Shown: positions 13,801-24,299 of the stretch, in pieces
Numbering within the stretch: the first letter of the stretch is position 1
How the letters are laid out: every line of letters begins with the position of its first letter
Assembly: GCA_024195265.1 (NCBI GenBank)
Contig: JAJLRJ010000011.1
Location: 1,491,366-1,555,365 of the forward strand
From: Dendrophyllia cribrosa
Taxonomy: Eukaryota; Cnidaria; Anthozoa; Scleractinia; Dendrophylliidae
DNA length: 64,000 nt
Direction: 5' to 3'
Made by a program: the position numbers and the translations under genes
Notes under the pieces: model-generated
Seen by the model: only the letters and a program-made list of their open reading frames with translations
Told to the model about the DNA's origin: nothing
The model's database searches: none

Positions 13801-16800
13801 GTTAAAAAACAATACTTACAGTGTAGGATATGTCTTAACTTAGGGGGGCTTCGTGAATCTGCCCCCTGGCCTCCTAAAGGTTGGGAGACAGGCAGAGAGC
13901 TGGAAATTCACTCCAGACCTGTAAAAATATGCTTATCACAAAACTTATTTGTCACAACAATACTATAGTTTACAACAACAAAAAAACAAAACTGAGTGCT
14001 CTACTTGAAGACAATCATGTGAACAGACCGTTAAAAGAAAACAAGAGCTGTCTGTGTGCTTCTTCACATTCCAGCTTTGCTTTGGATATCAAACTCTCCA
14101 GTAACTTGTCCATTGTCAGGGTACTGAAATAACAACAACATTAGTTAAAACATAAAGATTGATAGTCCACAACAACAGGATTGTAACAAAAATATTATCA
14201 TTTTCCTGTCACCTTTCATAAGACAACAACTCTTGTTTGACAAGCTTGAACATGGCTTTAGACGTGTGGGCACCCCAATGCAACAGAAGGGTTGTATAAA
14301 AGAAGACCTACTAATTTTTTTACCTCAACATAAACAACTGGCACAAGCTCTCTACATTTTGAGCAGCACAGACAGCAAAGCTACAGAGAGGCAGAGCCCA
14401 ATGCGAGAAGAGAATCATTGCCTGCACTATTTAAAATAAAGTTTTACTTTGACTACAACTACTACAGAGTACTACTAGTACAATGGCGACAATGACAATG
14501 ATGGTGGCAACGGCAGCAGCGGTAGCGGTAGCAGCATCAGTGGCAGTGGCAGCAGTAGCGGCGATTCTGATCAAGTTACCTTAAAACATCTAACAGTATG
14601 CTGAAATATAAGATAACAGTCTGCATATCACCTCTTTTGCACTGATAGGTAGCCTCCTCTGACAGCCTGAGGGTGACAACAAGCTTGGCGCAACCGCAAC
14701 AAGGGATTCAACAACTGAGTGGGAACAAAAATGTAATATATATGGGGAAAACAACTTGAAGATGGGATCATCAGATCTGAGGTGTGCATGTGTCAGGCTT
14801 TCACAAAATTCAAAGTACTTTTCCTGGGTAATGTCAGAGTGTGATCGTAAAAACAAACAATTTGTATTGGCTAACTTAAAAGTGGATTTGCTCAGAAAAC
14901 AATAAGATGATTGCAAAAGCCTGACAAATTGTATCTGCAGATTCAATGAAAATAGCACACATGTACAAAAGACACCTGCTGTGGTCATTGGAAACTTAAA
15001 CGTGTCTATAATATTTTTAAAATACATCAAGACTGAGTCACCTGATGAACTGTATGCCTGTCTATGGCACTCAACATTGTATCAGTCTTCTCCCAGTGAC
15101 TAAGCATCTAAGAGTAAATTAGAGAATATAGTGCATAATAAATTATGTTATGACATAATTTAATGAAACTTTATTGGCTCAATCATGGGATTCCCAGCGG
15201 TGCACCACCTCACAAAAATAATACAGTGTGCCCCACACTCCCCTCCCCCCTTCACCCCCTGGGGGTCCCACAATGGGCATGGGTCAGACATAAAAAATAA
15301 CAGAGCTAATAAATGATTAAAACCTTCATAGCAGTTCCAGCGCACTCCTCATGCTGGCGACGATAAAAATGCTGCTCTACTGGAGTGAACGTCAGCCACT
15401 TCGCCTTCTCCTCCTGATCTGGCAGCTGAATCTAAAAAAATTGGAATAGCATGCAGACTTTTTATTATTACATTGAAGAAGTCAAAATTCTCATTGCTGC
15501 AAAATAGCTTACAACAGAGCGGCACACCCATTGGTTGCCTTATTCTCACACCCAGAACCCTGTTTTGGCCTAGGCTTCTTCTATTAGCACTGTTTTAGAA
15601 TGCTTAAGACAAACATTGAGGGACTTGTAATAATTTCCTGTGACCTGTAAATGCGACGTGCATTAAACCTGTTATCTAACTCTGATCCCATCTGCTTACA
15701 ATTCCATCAATGGTGTAAACCATCCCAATAAGATGGAAAATGTTTAACCCTATCATTCCAAGAGTCAATTATGAAGACATATAACATACATATAGTTCTA
15801 ACTTTTCAGTCTATTGGCTAAATGTTAATCTCATGGTGTGACTATTCAAATGAAACCTCTTCAGCAGTACTTTTGCATGGTACCATTATTTTGTTTTTCA
15901 ACATTTTAGAAAATAAAATTTCTTTGGGATTTTTCTTGACTTGATTTTTGGCACCATTACCTCATGGATGACATCCTTCTTAGCACTTCTCCACATGATC
16001 TTGGCCAGTATGTCATATAGGGGTTGTCTTTGTCCATTCCTGTATGGCTCATACAGCAAGGTCTTCCACCATTTGTGAAGACAATATGGATCAATGCCGA
16101 GAAACAGCAGCAGGCCATAAATATCTGTCAGTGAACACAATCAAAAGAAGAATAACAGTCACGCATAACCACAAATTATCTTGTCAGTTCAACATGTGTG
16201 TGGAGGATCAAGGTTTTTTGTTTATCTGTTAATATTACCTTCCAGTCCCTTCTGTATTGGTGTTCCTGTGACACACCATCTGTGTATGCTGCTCAGATGC
16301 AGTGCTACTTCAGCCGCCTGTGCAAGATAGATGAAACACTTTTTCACTAATATTTTTAGAAAGGAAATGGCAAATGCAACCAAACACCTTCTTGAGTTAT
16401 AATTACCATTAACATTTTCACAATTCAAAGTTAAGATAAAGTCAGTTACATATTAAAAATATTTAACTTAAATTGAGATTTGAAAGCTATGGCATAGATG
16501 CATAGATCTGTTCCTTGTTTACCTTTCAAGGTATCCTGATAGCTACATGTAGGTACCAAATAAAGCAGCATTTTCAGGGCTGTCAGTAATTTTTTTAACT
16601 ACATTTAGGAAGGGAAGTGAAGAAAATTGAGTTGGTTTCTGGGGCCTCAAACACATAATAGCAGGTGAAATCCTGTGCTCCAGACCTTATGGACAGCCCT
16701 GATTTTTAACACCTAAAAGGATATTTTGAGCATCCTCTGTCACTTTTAAATTCATTGGGAGATCCCCACAGTTTATGGAAGCAAGAGGCAAAGATGAAGA

Positions 16801-19800
16801 GTGTTTACCTTAGCTGTTGTACTCTCTACCATCTGCGCCTCATCGAGACAGATGCGCCAAAACACAACACCTGTCAGGGGGCTGGGTAATGCGATGTATC
16901 GCTTGTCATATCGTCTGGATCTTTCTGCACTATTTCCTTAAAAAGAAACATAACACAAATTAAGCCATTGATTTAGCACAAGTGTACAATATTAAAATGT
17001 AAGACATACACTGTAATTTAAACTAACCCTAAATTGAGCTGTATTGTTTGTCAGACATCACATTTCAAACCATTGCTTTATACTATGTAATGTATTGCAT
17101 CCCATGGCACCTTATAGACATTGAGCAACAAGGTGCATTCCACCTTAATGTTGAATTATTGAAAACTGTTTTTTTCTTCATCTGATCTCAGTCTAATTAA
17201 ACAGCAAAACACTGCTCCTGTTTTTTGCCGAAAAGTTGTTATATGAATAAATATTGTTAAACTTTTAAAGGATTTCAAAGTCCATAAATACAACTTTTAC
17301 TGACCTTGCTTAGATCCCAAATGATAGAAATCTGACCTCAGTGTGGAATAAGTTGTCAAAATTACATCATGATCTGCAAGGACTTCAGGCAGAATAAATC
17401 CTGATTTTGCTACTCCTTCATATACCTGGAAGAAAGAAACAAAACATTCCAGAAGTGTTTCAACAAGAAAAACAATGATAACTTGATTGAGAGAAAAATG
17501 GTAAATATTAAGCTTAGTTACTGTATTGTATTCAGCTTGTTCCAACCACCCAAAACCAAGAAATAGTGCCATGTTACAGGTAGGTGTGTGGAGGCGCAGT
17601 GGTGTAGTGGTTAGCGCGTCAGACTTTCAACCTGAAGGACGGTGGTTTGAGCCTGGTCTCTGTTGTTGTGTTATTTCCTTTGACAAGAAACTTTGCTCCA
17701 AGTTGTCCGTCTCCACCCAGGTGTACTGAAATGGTTACAGGTGCAATGTAACATAATGCCCGGGGGGGGGGGGGGGGGGGGGGGACCCTTGCGATGCACT
17801 AGCATCTTATCCACTGCAGGGGGGAGTAGAAACTGGGTTAAGCTCTGGCAGTTGTGAGCTATTAGACTTGTGAAGATTTACAGACAGGTCATTCTTGTGT
17901 ATTGTATTATATGTATTGTAAATAGTGTTTGTATTAATAGTGTAAGTATAAACAGTGTAATGTAATGCAATGTAAATGTAAGTAAAATATTAGTATTGTA
18001 AGTAGTGTAAGTGTTTTTGTAAGTAATATGGTTTTATTTAGTATTGTTTTATGTGCAAAAAAAGGAAAAATCAATAAACTAAAAAAAAAAAAAAAAGAAA
18101 GAAATGCAGTAGTTGACTCACACTCACAGATGAGAAACTGAATATAATTTGTACTCACTTGTTACATAACCAAGCTTGAATTTAACATTTAACATGTCTG
18201 AGAAAGCTATATACACAATAAGCATCATCTAAAACTTTGTTGATTCTCACCATCAGTTTTAGAGAAGATGGTTCTGTGTGTCTGCAGATTTCATCCACCC
18301 ACTGCTGAGCGATGGGTGCCGGAGAGATGATGAGAGTCGCTCGAGATGGCACAGCTGGCTAAAAAAAAAAACAATGTGAAATCAACAAATGTGGCATGTG
18401 TGGTTCCTGAAAATATCCACACCCTCTCTCACACAGGAGTTTTTTTTTTCACGTTTAACAGACAATAAGAGAATTCGAATCAACAAATTTTTAGAAACGG
18501 TTTTTACTATAAAAGTTAACGCTAAAAAACAAGGACGTTTCGACCATTCAACGGTCATTTTCAAGTTGAGGAATAAAATTGTAATTGCGCTTATGTAATC
18601 AATATTGTAAAAATGCTAATGAAATACTGAGTAAAACTCTAAAATATTTACATAAAAAACAATATGAGAAAATTGCGGCAAGGATAATAAAACGCTAATG
18701 CCAAATGGACAATATAAATCAGGTAAACACTTTTGCACAGATCGAATCACTCTGTTTGTTCAGTTTCGGTTTAAGTTCACGGATAAAAAGCATTTAAAAA
18801 ATCAAACAGTCTAGTTTACTCTGACATTTTTTTAAAATCTTGAAATTTCCTTCGATGGTCTCTGGATCTTTTCCATGCTTGTCCTTTACGTGATTGCCGA
18901 TTGTTGATCGCTTATGTTCCTCCACACGTTGATGTAGGTGCCGACTCGTGAAGCCGACATAGTCTGCATCACACAGACCACACTTGTAATAATAAACAAC
19001 ATTTAACCCTTCAACTCCTAAGAGTACGAAATATCCATATTCAAGAAAAATCCCAAATTTCATTTTGTAAAATATTGAAAAACAAATGGTACCATGCAAA
19101 AGTACTGCCCAAGAGATTTCATTGAATGCACCATAGGAATTCGTCCACAGACTCAAAAGTTAGAACAACACTTTACTACAAGTCTCCATAATTGACTCTG
19201 GGAGTGAAAGGGTTGCCGTAACTCCATGGTAAATTTTAGTGCTGAGAATAATCCATAAATTTCCTACTGAATGTTAACCTTAGTAGGGAAATGGGGGTCC
19301 ACACAAGACAAAGAAAAGTTAAGGTGTGAAATGGATTTTTCATAACACCACGGAGTGTGGTGGAATGTGAGAACTGAAAATTGAAATATGGAATGTGAAA
19401 TTGGGAATAAGCAATGTGGAATTTAGAATGCAAATTAAATATGAAATGGAAAATGCGGAAAAGCGGTCAGTGACATGTAACTGGAAAAAATCTTACCCTC
19501 TTTAAAGAACAATGTGGACATAAAAACTGCCATGGACAGTCATATTGAAGACACTCGGCATGGAAAACTGCTTGGCAATCACAACACTGCAATAGCGCAT
19601 CATCACAACTCGATGAAATTATGCCACAAATGCACTGACACTTTATGGTTACATTGTCTTCATCTCCACTAACTTTTTCCAGATTTTCACAAGTACTGTC
19701 TTCAGGTGATGCGCTTGATGTTTTAAAACTCTGGTTGCAACTGACTTCTGTTGAATCATAACCAGGTTTTATACTAAAATCGTGATTTGGTTTTGTTAAA

Positions 19801-22800
19801 CTGCAGTTTGTTTTCTGTTTGTGAACTTCGCAACTATTTTCTCCATTAACTTTTTCAACATCGCCACACTTGCATGAAGTGACCTCATTTAATGTGCTTG
19901 TAATTTTAGAAGATGTTGAGTTTTGATTGCTACATGAACTAATATCGGTTGAATCACAATACTGTTTATCAGGATTATGATCTGGTTTAATCGCACAGCT
20001 GTTTACTCCTTCTTGGTGGTCAATAATTACACATTCTGCTGGTTTTGAGTCAGAACATCCTTGGGCACTACATGTATGTGCCACCACGTGTGCTGTGTTG
20101 GTTTGATCAGCAGGTTTGGAGCTAAAACATCCTTGGGTGCTACATGTACGTGGCACTATGTGTCCTGTGTTGTCATGATGAACAGTTGAGTGCAGATTAT
20201 AAACTGTTCCCCTGTCATTCAGTGAACTGTGATCTGGTTTAACAACACAACTGTTGGATTCTTCTTGACTGGTAAATTCATGTTGTTCTGGTGTGAAGTT
20301 AGGTCTTCCCTGGACAGTAGATATGAGAGGTTTTGTGCCATTTGTTTCCCAAACACTTGAGCTCTGAAGAGATGTTCTTGTGCTGTGCAGTGGCTTGAGA
20401 TCAAGGGAGGGTTTAGGATGGCATAGAATACAAGCAATCACCTCCACTGTCTTTCCAAGCCCCATTTCATCAGCTAAGATCCCTCCAAGAGGCAGTTTTG
20501 GTAAGGGAAATCTTTCTTTTGTCAGCCTAAAAAATTGAAATCAAGAAACAATAGTCACCATTATTCCCTTGGAGAGAGACAACGTGGAGCAAATTTTCTC
20601 ATCTAAGGAAGCAATGGTATAGACCGGGGGGTGGGGGGGTATTCAACAAAGTTTTGTACGGGGATGCTCTGTCCCAAGGTCCAAACCCTTATCCTTTCAT
20701 ATACTGTTTTTGACAGAAATGGTACCCCTTTCATATACCTTTCATTGAAAATAGTACCCCTTTCATATACCTTTCACTGAAAATGGTACCCCTTTCATAT
20801 AGCCTTTACATGCGTCTGTTTGATACATTTTGCAAGGCGCTTTTTATAGTACTTACAGTAAATGGCAGTTTTCCCTACCATTTGTTATACTTCAACTCGT
20901 GTTTTCCTTACCCTTTCCTATACTTCGTGAAAACCCCACCCTTCCATATACTTCAACTTGTGAAATCCCTACCCTTTCATATACCTCCAGTCTCAAAAAG
21001 GTACCCCTTTTGGGCGGAGCATCCCTGTATAGCCCCCGCTGGGGTATATGTTGTGGTTTAAATTTTTCTTTGGTTTAAAAATTTTCAAACCAGTTTGATT
21101 TTGATTTTCCTTTGTCTCAGATTCATTATCATAATGTGACACAAAAGAAAACTAAAATCGAACTGGTTTAAAAAATTTTAAACCAAAGAAAAATTTGAAC
21201 CACAACATATACACCAGGTTTCATGCTACCAACCTTCAGGTTGAAAGACCAATATGCCAACCACTACACCGCCCTGCCTTCACATTGCTAAACCAAAATA
21301 ATTAACAACTATTCACCGAAGTGGAGGTGGGTAGTGGTGAATATATCCACCACTACCCACCTACACTGAGGTGAATAGTTGTTTTAGTATATACTGAAAC
21401 AGTGAGATAATATAACGAAAATGATGCTTTTTAACTCATTTATTCCTTTCAACGATTACAATTTTCGCGTGCAAATTGCTGGGAGGTGAATAGCACTTGC
21501 TATTCCGAGTTTCAGTAGCCAATCAGAGCGCGCCAACAATGCTATCCACTGTTTCAGTATATACTAACATCAATTATCGATTACTTTTATCACTGCTTTA
21601 CCTTCCAGTATTAGGATTAAAGTATATCAGCTTCCTGTCCAATGTATGGAACTCCTGCCATAATGGGTGAAGAACATCCGATGTCTCTGAAAGAGGAAAA
21701 TTGAAACAATTTACCATAAGCCTGTGAATAATCTACATATATGTAGTGAAGGACAGGAATGAAGTGACAAATCTAATTTATCATACCATTAAGCTGGTTT
21801 CCATGACAACACAGCTGATAGCCTTGTTCTTTGTTCAGCATCCAATCAACTGCTTTTCTCTGATAGCCTCTCAACACAGGTTTAAGTTTAGGATGTTGCA
21901 CATCAGTAATAATTACTCCATTAGGTTGGTTAAGTTTGTTAGTACAATAACTGTCATCTTTACACCTCTCACTGTGGACATCGTACTCACTACTGATGTG
22001 AGTATCATGAAGAGAAGATGCTTGATGCAGCTCAAAAACTTCCTGTAGTGGTAAATCAATACAACAAACTCTCTTTCTGGTATTCTTAACAGCATCATAC
22101 AGCTCATCAAAGCTTTTATCTATTGTTGGGGTATCGCAGTCCTGCATAACCACATCATTCTCCACAGAAACCTTATAAAACCAAGCCATTAGCATCTTCA
22201 TCATCTTATCTATTTTTCTGTTTGTTGGGTCAACACTAGCAAATGGTAATTTGGTAAGACCACTCTCATTTAAACACACCACGACTTCCCAAGAGTCCTT
22301 TAAAACATGTTGTTCTGGCTTCAAAACCAGGGAGATGACTCCTTTGTTTTGTAAGTAAGCTAATGCCTCTAGATTCTCCTCAGATACTGAGGGAACCACA
22401 GCCTTAAACGACACTTGCTTTAAGGAGTCCATATCCTCTGTTGATGATGATGATGTTGATGATAGACACTGGGACTCAAATGATAATCTTACATTGACAG
22501 AAGGATGATTAAGATTACTCCATTCTTCATGAGTAATAAAAGCTGAGGATAAGTTCAATCCATTGCTTTTTCCATTGATTCTTCGCACCTCATCTTCTTG
22601 TTCTTTGCTGGTGCATAAACTAACGTTAAACGCACCAAGTTGACAAACGTAGTATTGAGAATAATTGTTCTCGAGATTCAACTCCAATTTTCTCCGATCT
22701 ACAGTCTTTTGCTTATTCCTTTTCGCGTAATTCAATCCTCTCCCAGTGCTTGTAGTTTCGTCCATGGATGTTTCTTTAGAGGCAGTAACTGATTCATCAC

Positions 22801-22900
22801 TCAAGCATGGTGCCATGTCCAACATGTTCCAAGTCATTTTAGTTCGCTTTTCTTCGCTGAACCTTTCCGGCGGTTTTTGCTTTCTCTTCCTGCTAGCCAT
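690..22900 (-). CDS. SHPRH: E3 ubiquitin-protein ligase SHPRH (SNF2/PHD/RING), 29 exons, 3' end outside window
   Basis: SHPRH polyubiquitinates PCNA in DNA-damage tolerance (family knowledge). I read 29 coding exons, all in phase and with AG/GT borders: 22900-21787, 21686-21602, 20526-19497, 18358-18251, 17425-17305, 16936-16809, 16317-16239, 16124-15961, 15431-15324, 15107-15042, 14714-14632, 14123-14029, 12378-12347, 12006-11923, 11422-11330, 10221-10114, 9380-9250, 8942-8885, 8434-8316, 7796-7707, 6788-6673, 5763-5690, 4266-4129, 3451-3350, 3231-3163, 2854-2654, 1876-1784, 1315-1229, 868-690. About 1,650 codons are present; human SHPRH has 1,683 residues. Motif I (DEMGLGKT) is near residue 425, the PHD finger at 696-743, DEAQ near 851, the RING from C1455, and helicase motif VI ([10 protein letters not shown]) ends near 1652. 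The start at MASRKRK matches the human N-terminus better than the ATG 15 nt upstream. The last 60 or so residues lie off the left edge. Confidence 0.95.
1372..1545 (+). mobile_element. Palindromic MITE between helicase-C exons
   Basis: Arms of about 70 bp (tagactgtattcataaatgg ... agcccaactagcctc) around a 33-bp AT-rich loop. Confidence 0.65.
2047..2327 (+). mobile_element. MITE-C copy (TA target, GCGCGGGAAAA core)
   Basis: About 281 bp with inverted ends close to AGAGCGGTTTTCAATTGAGT and TA on both sides. Inside are several CCAATCA motifs and one GCGCGGGAAAACGCGTGCGA block. Confidence 0.75.
2461..3085 (+). repeat. Tandem array of E2F-like GCGCGGGAAAA motifs flanking the SHPRH RING exon
   Basis: Repeats of 28-30 bp built on GCGCGGGAAAA alternate with ACTTGTAACCTATG or TGTCTAAACGACGCCAAG. 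About four to five units lie at 2461-2612 and six at 2911-3085, with RING exon 2854-2654 between them. The core matches the E2F consensus (TTTSSCGC). The likely source is the MITE-C core. Confidence 0.65.
2654..3231 (-). other. SHPRH: SHPRH RING finger, encoded by two exons
   Basis: Exon 3231-3163 supplies the first RING pair (CPVC) and exon 2854-2654 supplies the rest (CGHCICCQC, then CPLC). The RING recruits the E2 for ubiquitin transfer. The intron splits the domain between the first Cys pair and the central Cys-Gly-His core. Spacing between the central core and the last CxxC is about two residues longer than in the human protein as I recall it. Repeat arrays with GCGCGGGAAAA cores sit on both sides of the second exon. 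Confidence 0.9.
4881..5539 (+). repeat. Recent 329-bp tandem duplication carrying a putative membrane-helix frame
   Basis: Two copies (4881-5209 and 5210-5538) differ at about two positions. Each contains a frame reading [15 protein letters not shown], then a hydrophobic stretch ([18 protein letters not shown]), then REDL. A third, diverged copy of that frame is at 9790-9960 on the minus strand. All are in SHPRH introns. I do not recognise the protein. Confidence 0.7.
6039..6400 (+). mobile_element. G-rich TIR element (AGGGGGTACTCCGGAT type)
   Basis: About 362 bp with inverted ends AGGGGGTACTCCGGATTTAA and its complement at 6372-6400. It is in the SHPRH intron between exons 5763-5690 and 6788-6673. 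Confidence 0.65.
7033..7503 (+). mobile_element. Harbinger-like MITE, 471 bp
   Basis: Perfect terminal inverted repeats of about 30 bp begin AGGCTGGTTCTCATATAATC. A 3-bp TTA duplication flanks the element, as in PIF/Harbinger insertions. The interior is built from inverted and direct copies of cgaccgggacgatcatatga. Confidence 0.75.
7932..8141 (+). mobile_element. MITE-A copy 1
   Basis: Starts TTAACCCTTTCACTCCCAG, contains the family core (tttgcatggtaccatttg), and ends with a decayed terminus near 8141. It is in a SHPRH intron. Confidence 0.75.
9405..9585 (+). mobile_element. MITE-C partial copy
   Basis: Matches the left two thirds of the family, with the core decayed to tccaaatgtgggaaaac. 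It is in a SHPRH intron and is followed by a G-rich repeat (actgggaaaaaatggggtg) to about 9,710. Confidence 0.5.
9783..9965 (-). other. Third copy of the [10 protein letters not shown] membrane module
   Basis: Reads [20 protein letters not shown], hydrophobic stretch, then REDLVRA. Relative to the 5.2-kb copies it has insertions of 6 and 3 nt, both in frame. An acceptor-like CTTATTCCTCAG precedes it. This could be an exon or exon relic of an unknown gene or transposon. Confidence 0.4.
10258..10968 (+). mobile_element. MITE-B copy 1 (TTAA target, 711 bp)
   Basis: The ends are perfect 17-bp inverted repeats (GGTTACAGTGTACCTTC) flanked by TTAA on both sides, as in piggyBac-type insertions. It lies in the SHPRH intron downstream of exon 10221-10114's acceptor side. 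Short open frames inside are not supported as genes. Confidence 0.85.
12066..12298 (+). mobile_element. Palindromic MITE, 233 bp
   Basis: Two imperfect arms of about 110 bp (aagtgacttctgatc ... gcctta) meet at a 10-bp loop near 12,180. It lies between SHPRH exons 12378-12347 and 12006-11923. Confidence 0.7.
12545..12757 (+). mobile_element. MITE-A copy 2 (TTAA target)
   Basis: About 213 bp between TTAA sites. Ends are near CCCTTTCACTCCCAGAGT and its inverted counterpart ACTCTTGGAAGTTAAAGGG. The CCCT terminus and TTAA target are piggyBac-like. This copy is the most useful for defining both ends. Confidence 0.8.
12762..13457 (-). mobile_element. MITE-B copy 2 (inverted relative to copy 1)
   Basis: About 696 bp, TTAA on each side, terminal repeats matching at 15 of 17 positions. 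It is colinear with copy 1 in reverse orientation throughout, so this is an internally deleted transposon family. Its left TTAA (12758-12761) is also the right TTAA of MITE-A copy 2. Confidence 0.85.
13708..13868 (+). mobile_element. Palindromic MITE (ctggggctggattcac type)
   Basis: About 160 bp, almost entirely two inverted arms containing cctaagttaagacatatcct. It is in a SHPRH intron. Confidence 0.65.
14468..14572 (+). repeat. GGC/AGC trinucleotide-rich microsatellite
   Basis: Imperfect ggcagcagcggtagcggtag tract in the SHPRH intron between exons 14714-14632 and 14123-14029. Confidence 0.6.
15744..15954 (+). mobile_element. MITE-A copy 3, truncated next to a SHPRH splice donor
   Basis: The left end (TTAACCC) and core are present. 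The last 19 bp or so of the right terminus are missing, and sequence passes directly into the donor region of the SHPRH exon ending at 15961. The element begins about six bases into the intron. Confidence 0.75.
17582..17850 (+). mobile_element. Second tRNA-derived SINE family
   Basis: Head with box A-like (TGTAGTGGTTAGCGCG) and box B-like (GGTTTGAGCC), then gtctccacccaggtgta, a run of about 22 G, and gatgcactagcatcttatcc. The body recurs at about 6,480-6,600 and the head in reverse at about 21,218-21,290. All are in SHPRH introns. Confidence 0.7.
18540..19013 (-). mobile_element. Penelope-like retroelement 3' end with GIY-YIG domain, degenerate
   Basis: Minus-strand translation gives [20 protein letters not shown], then [20 protein letters not shown], then [16 protein letters not shown], an in-frame stop, and [17 protein letters not shown]. 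This is the GIY-YIG-type C-terminal endonuclease region of Penelope-like or related cnidarian retroelements. The stop codon (TAA at the expected Glu) and loss of upstream sequence show it is dead. A MITE-A copy abuts its upstream end at the TTAA at 19014. Confidence 0.8.
19014..19212 (-). mobile_element. MITE-A copy 4, inserted against the Penelope-like fragment
   Basis: Full-length copy in reverse orientation, from TTAACCCTTCAACTCC to GGGAGTGAAAGGG. The right-hand TTAA has decayed to TTGC. Confidence 0.75.
19497..20526 (-). other. SHPRH: SHPRH exon 3: SNF2 motif I, divergent spacer and PHD finger
   Basis: This 1,030-nt exon is by far the longest internal SHPRH exon. It opens with the ATP-binding motif ([13 protein letters not shown]) and ends with a PHD finger whose Cys/His ligands run from CQCICG to CPHC. 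About 270 residues separate them. In human SHPRH that interval holds a linker-histone H15 domain. Here I see instead Ser/Cys/His-rich sequence with short internal repeats (TCSxQGCxxSKPA twice, SCxxKPDH twice). I see no H15-like helix pattern, so the domain is either lost or diverged beyond recognition by eye. Confidence 0.85.
20630..21030 (+). repeat. ggtacccctttcatatacct repeat region
   Basis: About four tandem units of 25-35 bp (ccctttcatatacctttca, ctgaaaatggta) near 20,690-20,810, then more diverged units to about 21,010 ending tttgggcggagcatcc. Confidence 0.6.
21045..21211 (+). mobile_element. Palindromic MITE (tatatgttgtggttta type)
   Basis: Near-perfect inverted arms of about 65 bp. 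A decayed relative lies at about 30,487-30,617. Confidence 0.65.
21384..21567 (+). mobile_element. TIR element TTAGTATATACTGAAACAGT
   Basis: About 184 bp with 20-bp inverted ends, in SHPRH intron 2 (exons 21686-21602 and 20526-19497). A perfect hairpin abuts it at 21305-21382 (acaactattcacc...). Confidence 0.65.
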
Positions 22901-23123
22901 CTTACGAAAGTTCACTTCTCTGTTCAGTCAGTGCTCACCGCTTAGTAGGTACTGAACTACCATTTCGAGTTGTGTTTTGTTCAACAAGAAGACATGACAG
23001 AAAGAAACGCCAAATACTTCGTGTATGCCAAAGAATAACGTCCTAAGCACTACTCAGTCCAGGCCCCAACCGGATGCATTCTCGTTCCCAGAGCTCCACG
23101 GTATTTTTTATAAATTACGTCAT

Positions 23124-23970
23124 TACCATATTTATTCGATTAAACGCCGCGGCGTTTATTAAATTTTTCGTGATTCTGGTGCGGCGTTTATTGGAGGACG
23201 GCGTTTATTTAAAATCCAATTTATTTCTTACAAACAATAGCAACAGAACGTTTGGATTTTTAAAAACGGCAAAATGTTTCAATGTTTGTCTGAAATGTCA
23301 TTTACTTTATCGTTCTGCATGTCATAGAATAAAGTTCACTCAGATATATTCCGCAGAGCTTTGAATGCACTGATTAGTAATAGCAGAAGCTTATCACGTA
23401 GCTGGTAATAGTAATTGGACTGAGTGGAGTACAATTCAGGGAGTAATCGGGAGAGTAATTTCAAATCGGCCGAGCGCGTAGCGCAAGGACGATTTGAAAT
23501 TCCGAGCACGATTACCCTTGAATTGTACGACACGAAGTTCAATTACTAATTAATCGAATCAATAACAAAATTCGAGATTAAAAAGTCTATGCGGATTTTT
23601 TTGTACTCAAAACGTCAAGGATATTTTCTATCAGTTTGAAAGCGGGAAGAAACAGCAAGAAAAAAACCATTTAGTGCACCTGATTGACGCGCGCGCAAGG
23701 TAGGTGTCCAATTACAGCTATCCAATTACAAAAAGTTGTAATATATTGGATAGCTGTAATTGGACACCCACGTGACCGCGCGCCAATTAACATTGTTATA
23801 ATCAAGGAAAATAAATTTTTAGGCTTGCTGAAACTAGATTATTACTGTAATCGCTTTTTTAGTATATTACCTGAATAAACGCCGCATCATGGATGCGGCG
23901 TCTATTCGAGGGCGGCGTTTATAAATATTTTTGCTCTCAAGTGCGGCGTTTAATTGAATAAATACGGTAT
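23124..23970 (+). mobile_element. GCGGCGTTTATT element, 847 bp, upstream of SHPRH
   Basis: Inverted ends (taccatatttattcgattaa and its partner ending aataaatacggta) enclose repeated gcggcgtttatt blocks. Two internal hairpins lie at about 23,430-23,530 and 23,700-23,775. It occupies the region just upstream of the SHPRH start. Confidence 0.7.
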
Positions 23971-24299
23971 CTCAACCGTTAACCAAACGATACGAGGGCT
24001 CCGAGAAAAAAAGCGTAATGAGGCTGGAAGTCGACCAGTGCATTTAAGAGGGGTTGTATAACCCCCCGGTGGAGGGGGGGGCTGTTGAGGCCCTCCTCTT
24101 CACTTTGGTCCATCTGTGTGGAACGGGTGGCATATGGCATGAGGGGGTAATAAGGTAACTGAACACTGTGATAGGAAGAGTGTTTTATCAGGATACCGGT
24201 ATCCAAACACCGAACCAACAAGTTGGTCGAGAAAAGAGGCACAGCCGAGTTTTTTTTAACCCAGTTAGAGGTGTTTCGATACTTATGAAACACTCTTTC

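Noticed and set aside
17761..17784. Homopolymer G run, also at about 11,545 and 39,875
   Set aside because: Could form quadruplexes, but similar runs lie within SINE or intron sequence and their length is prone to assembly error.
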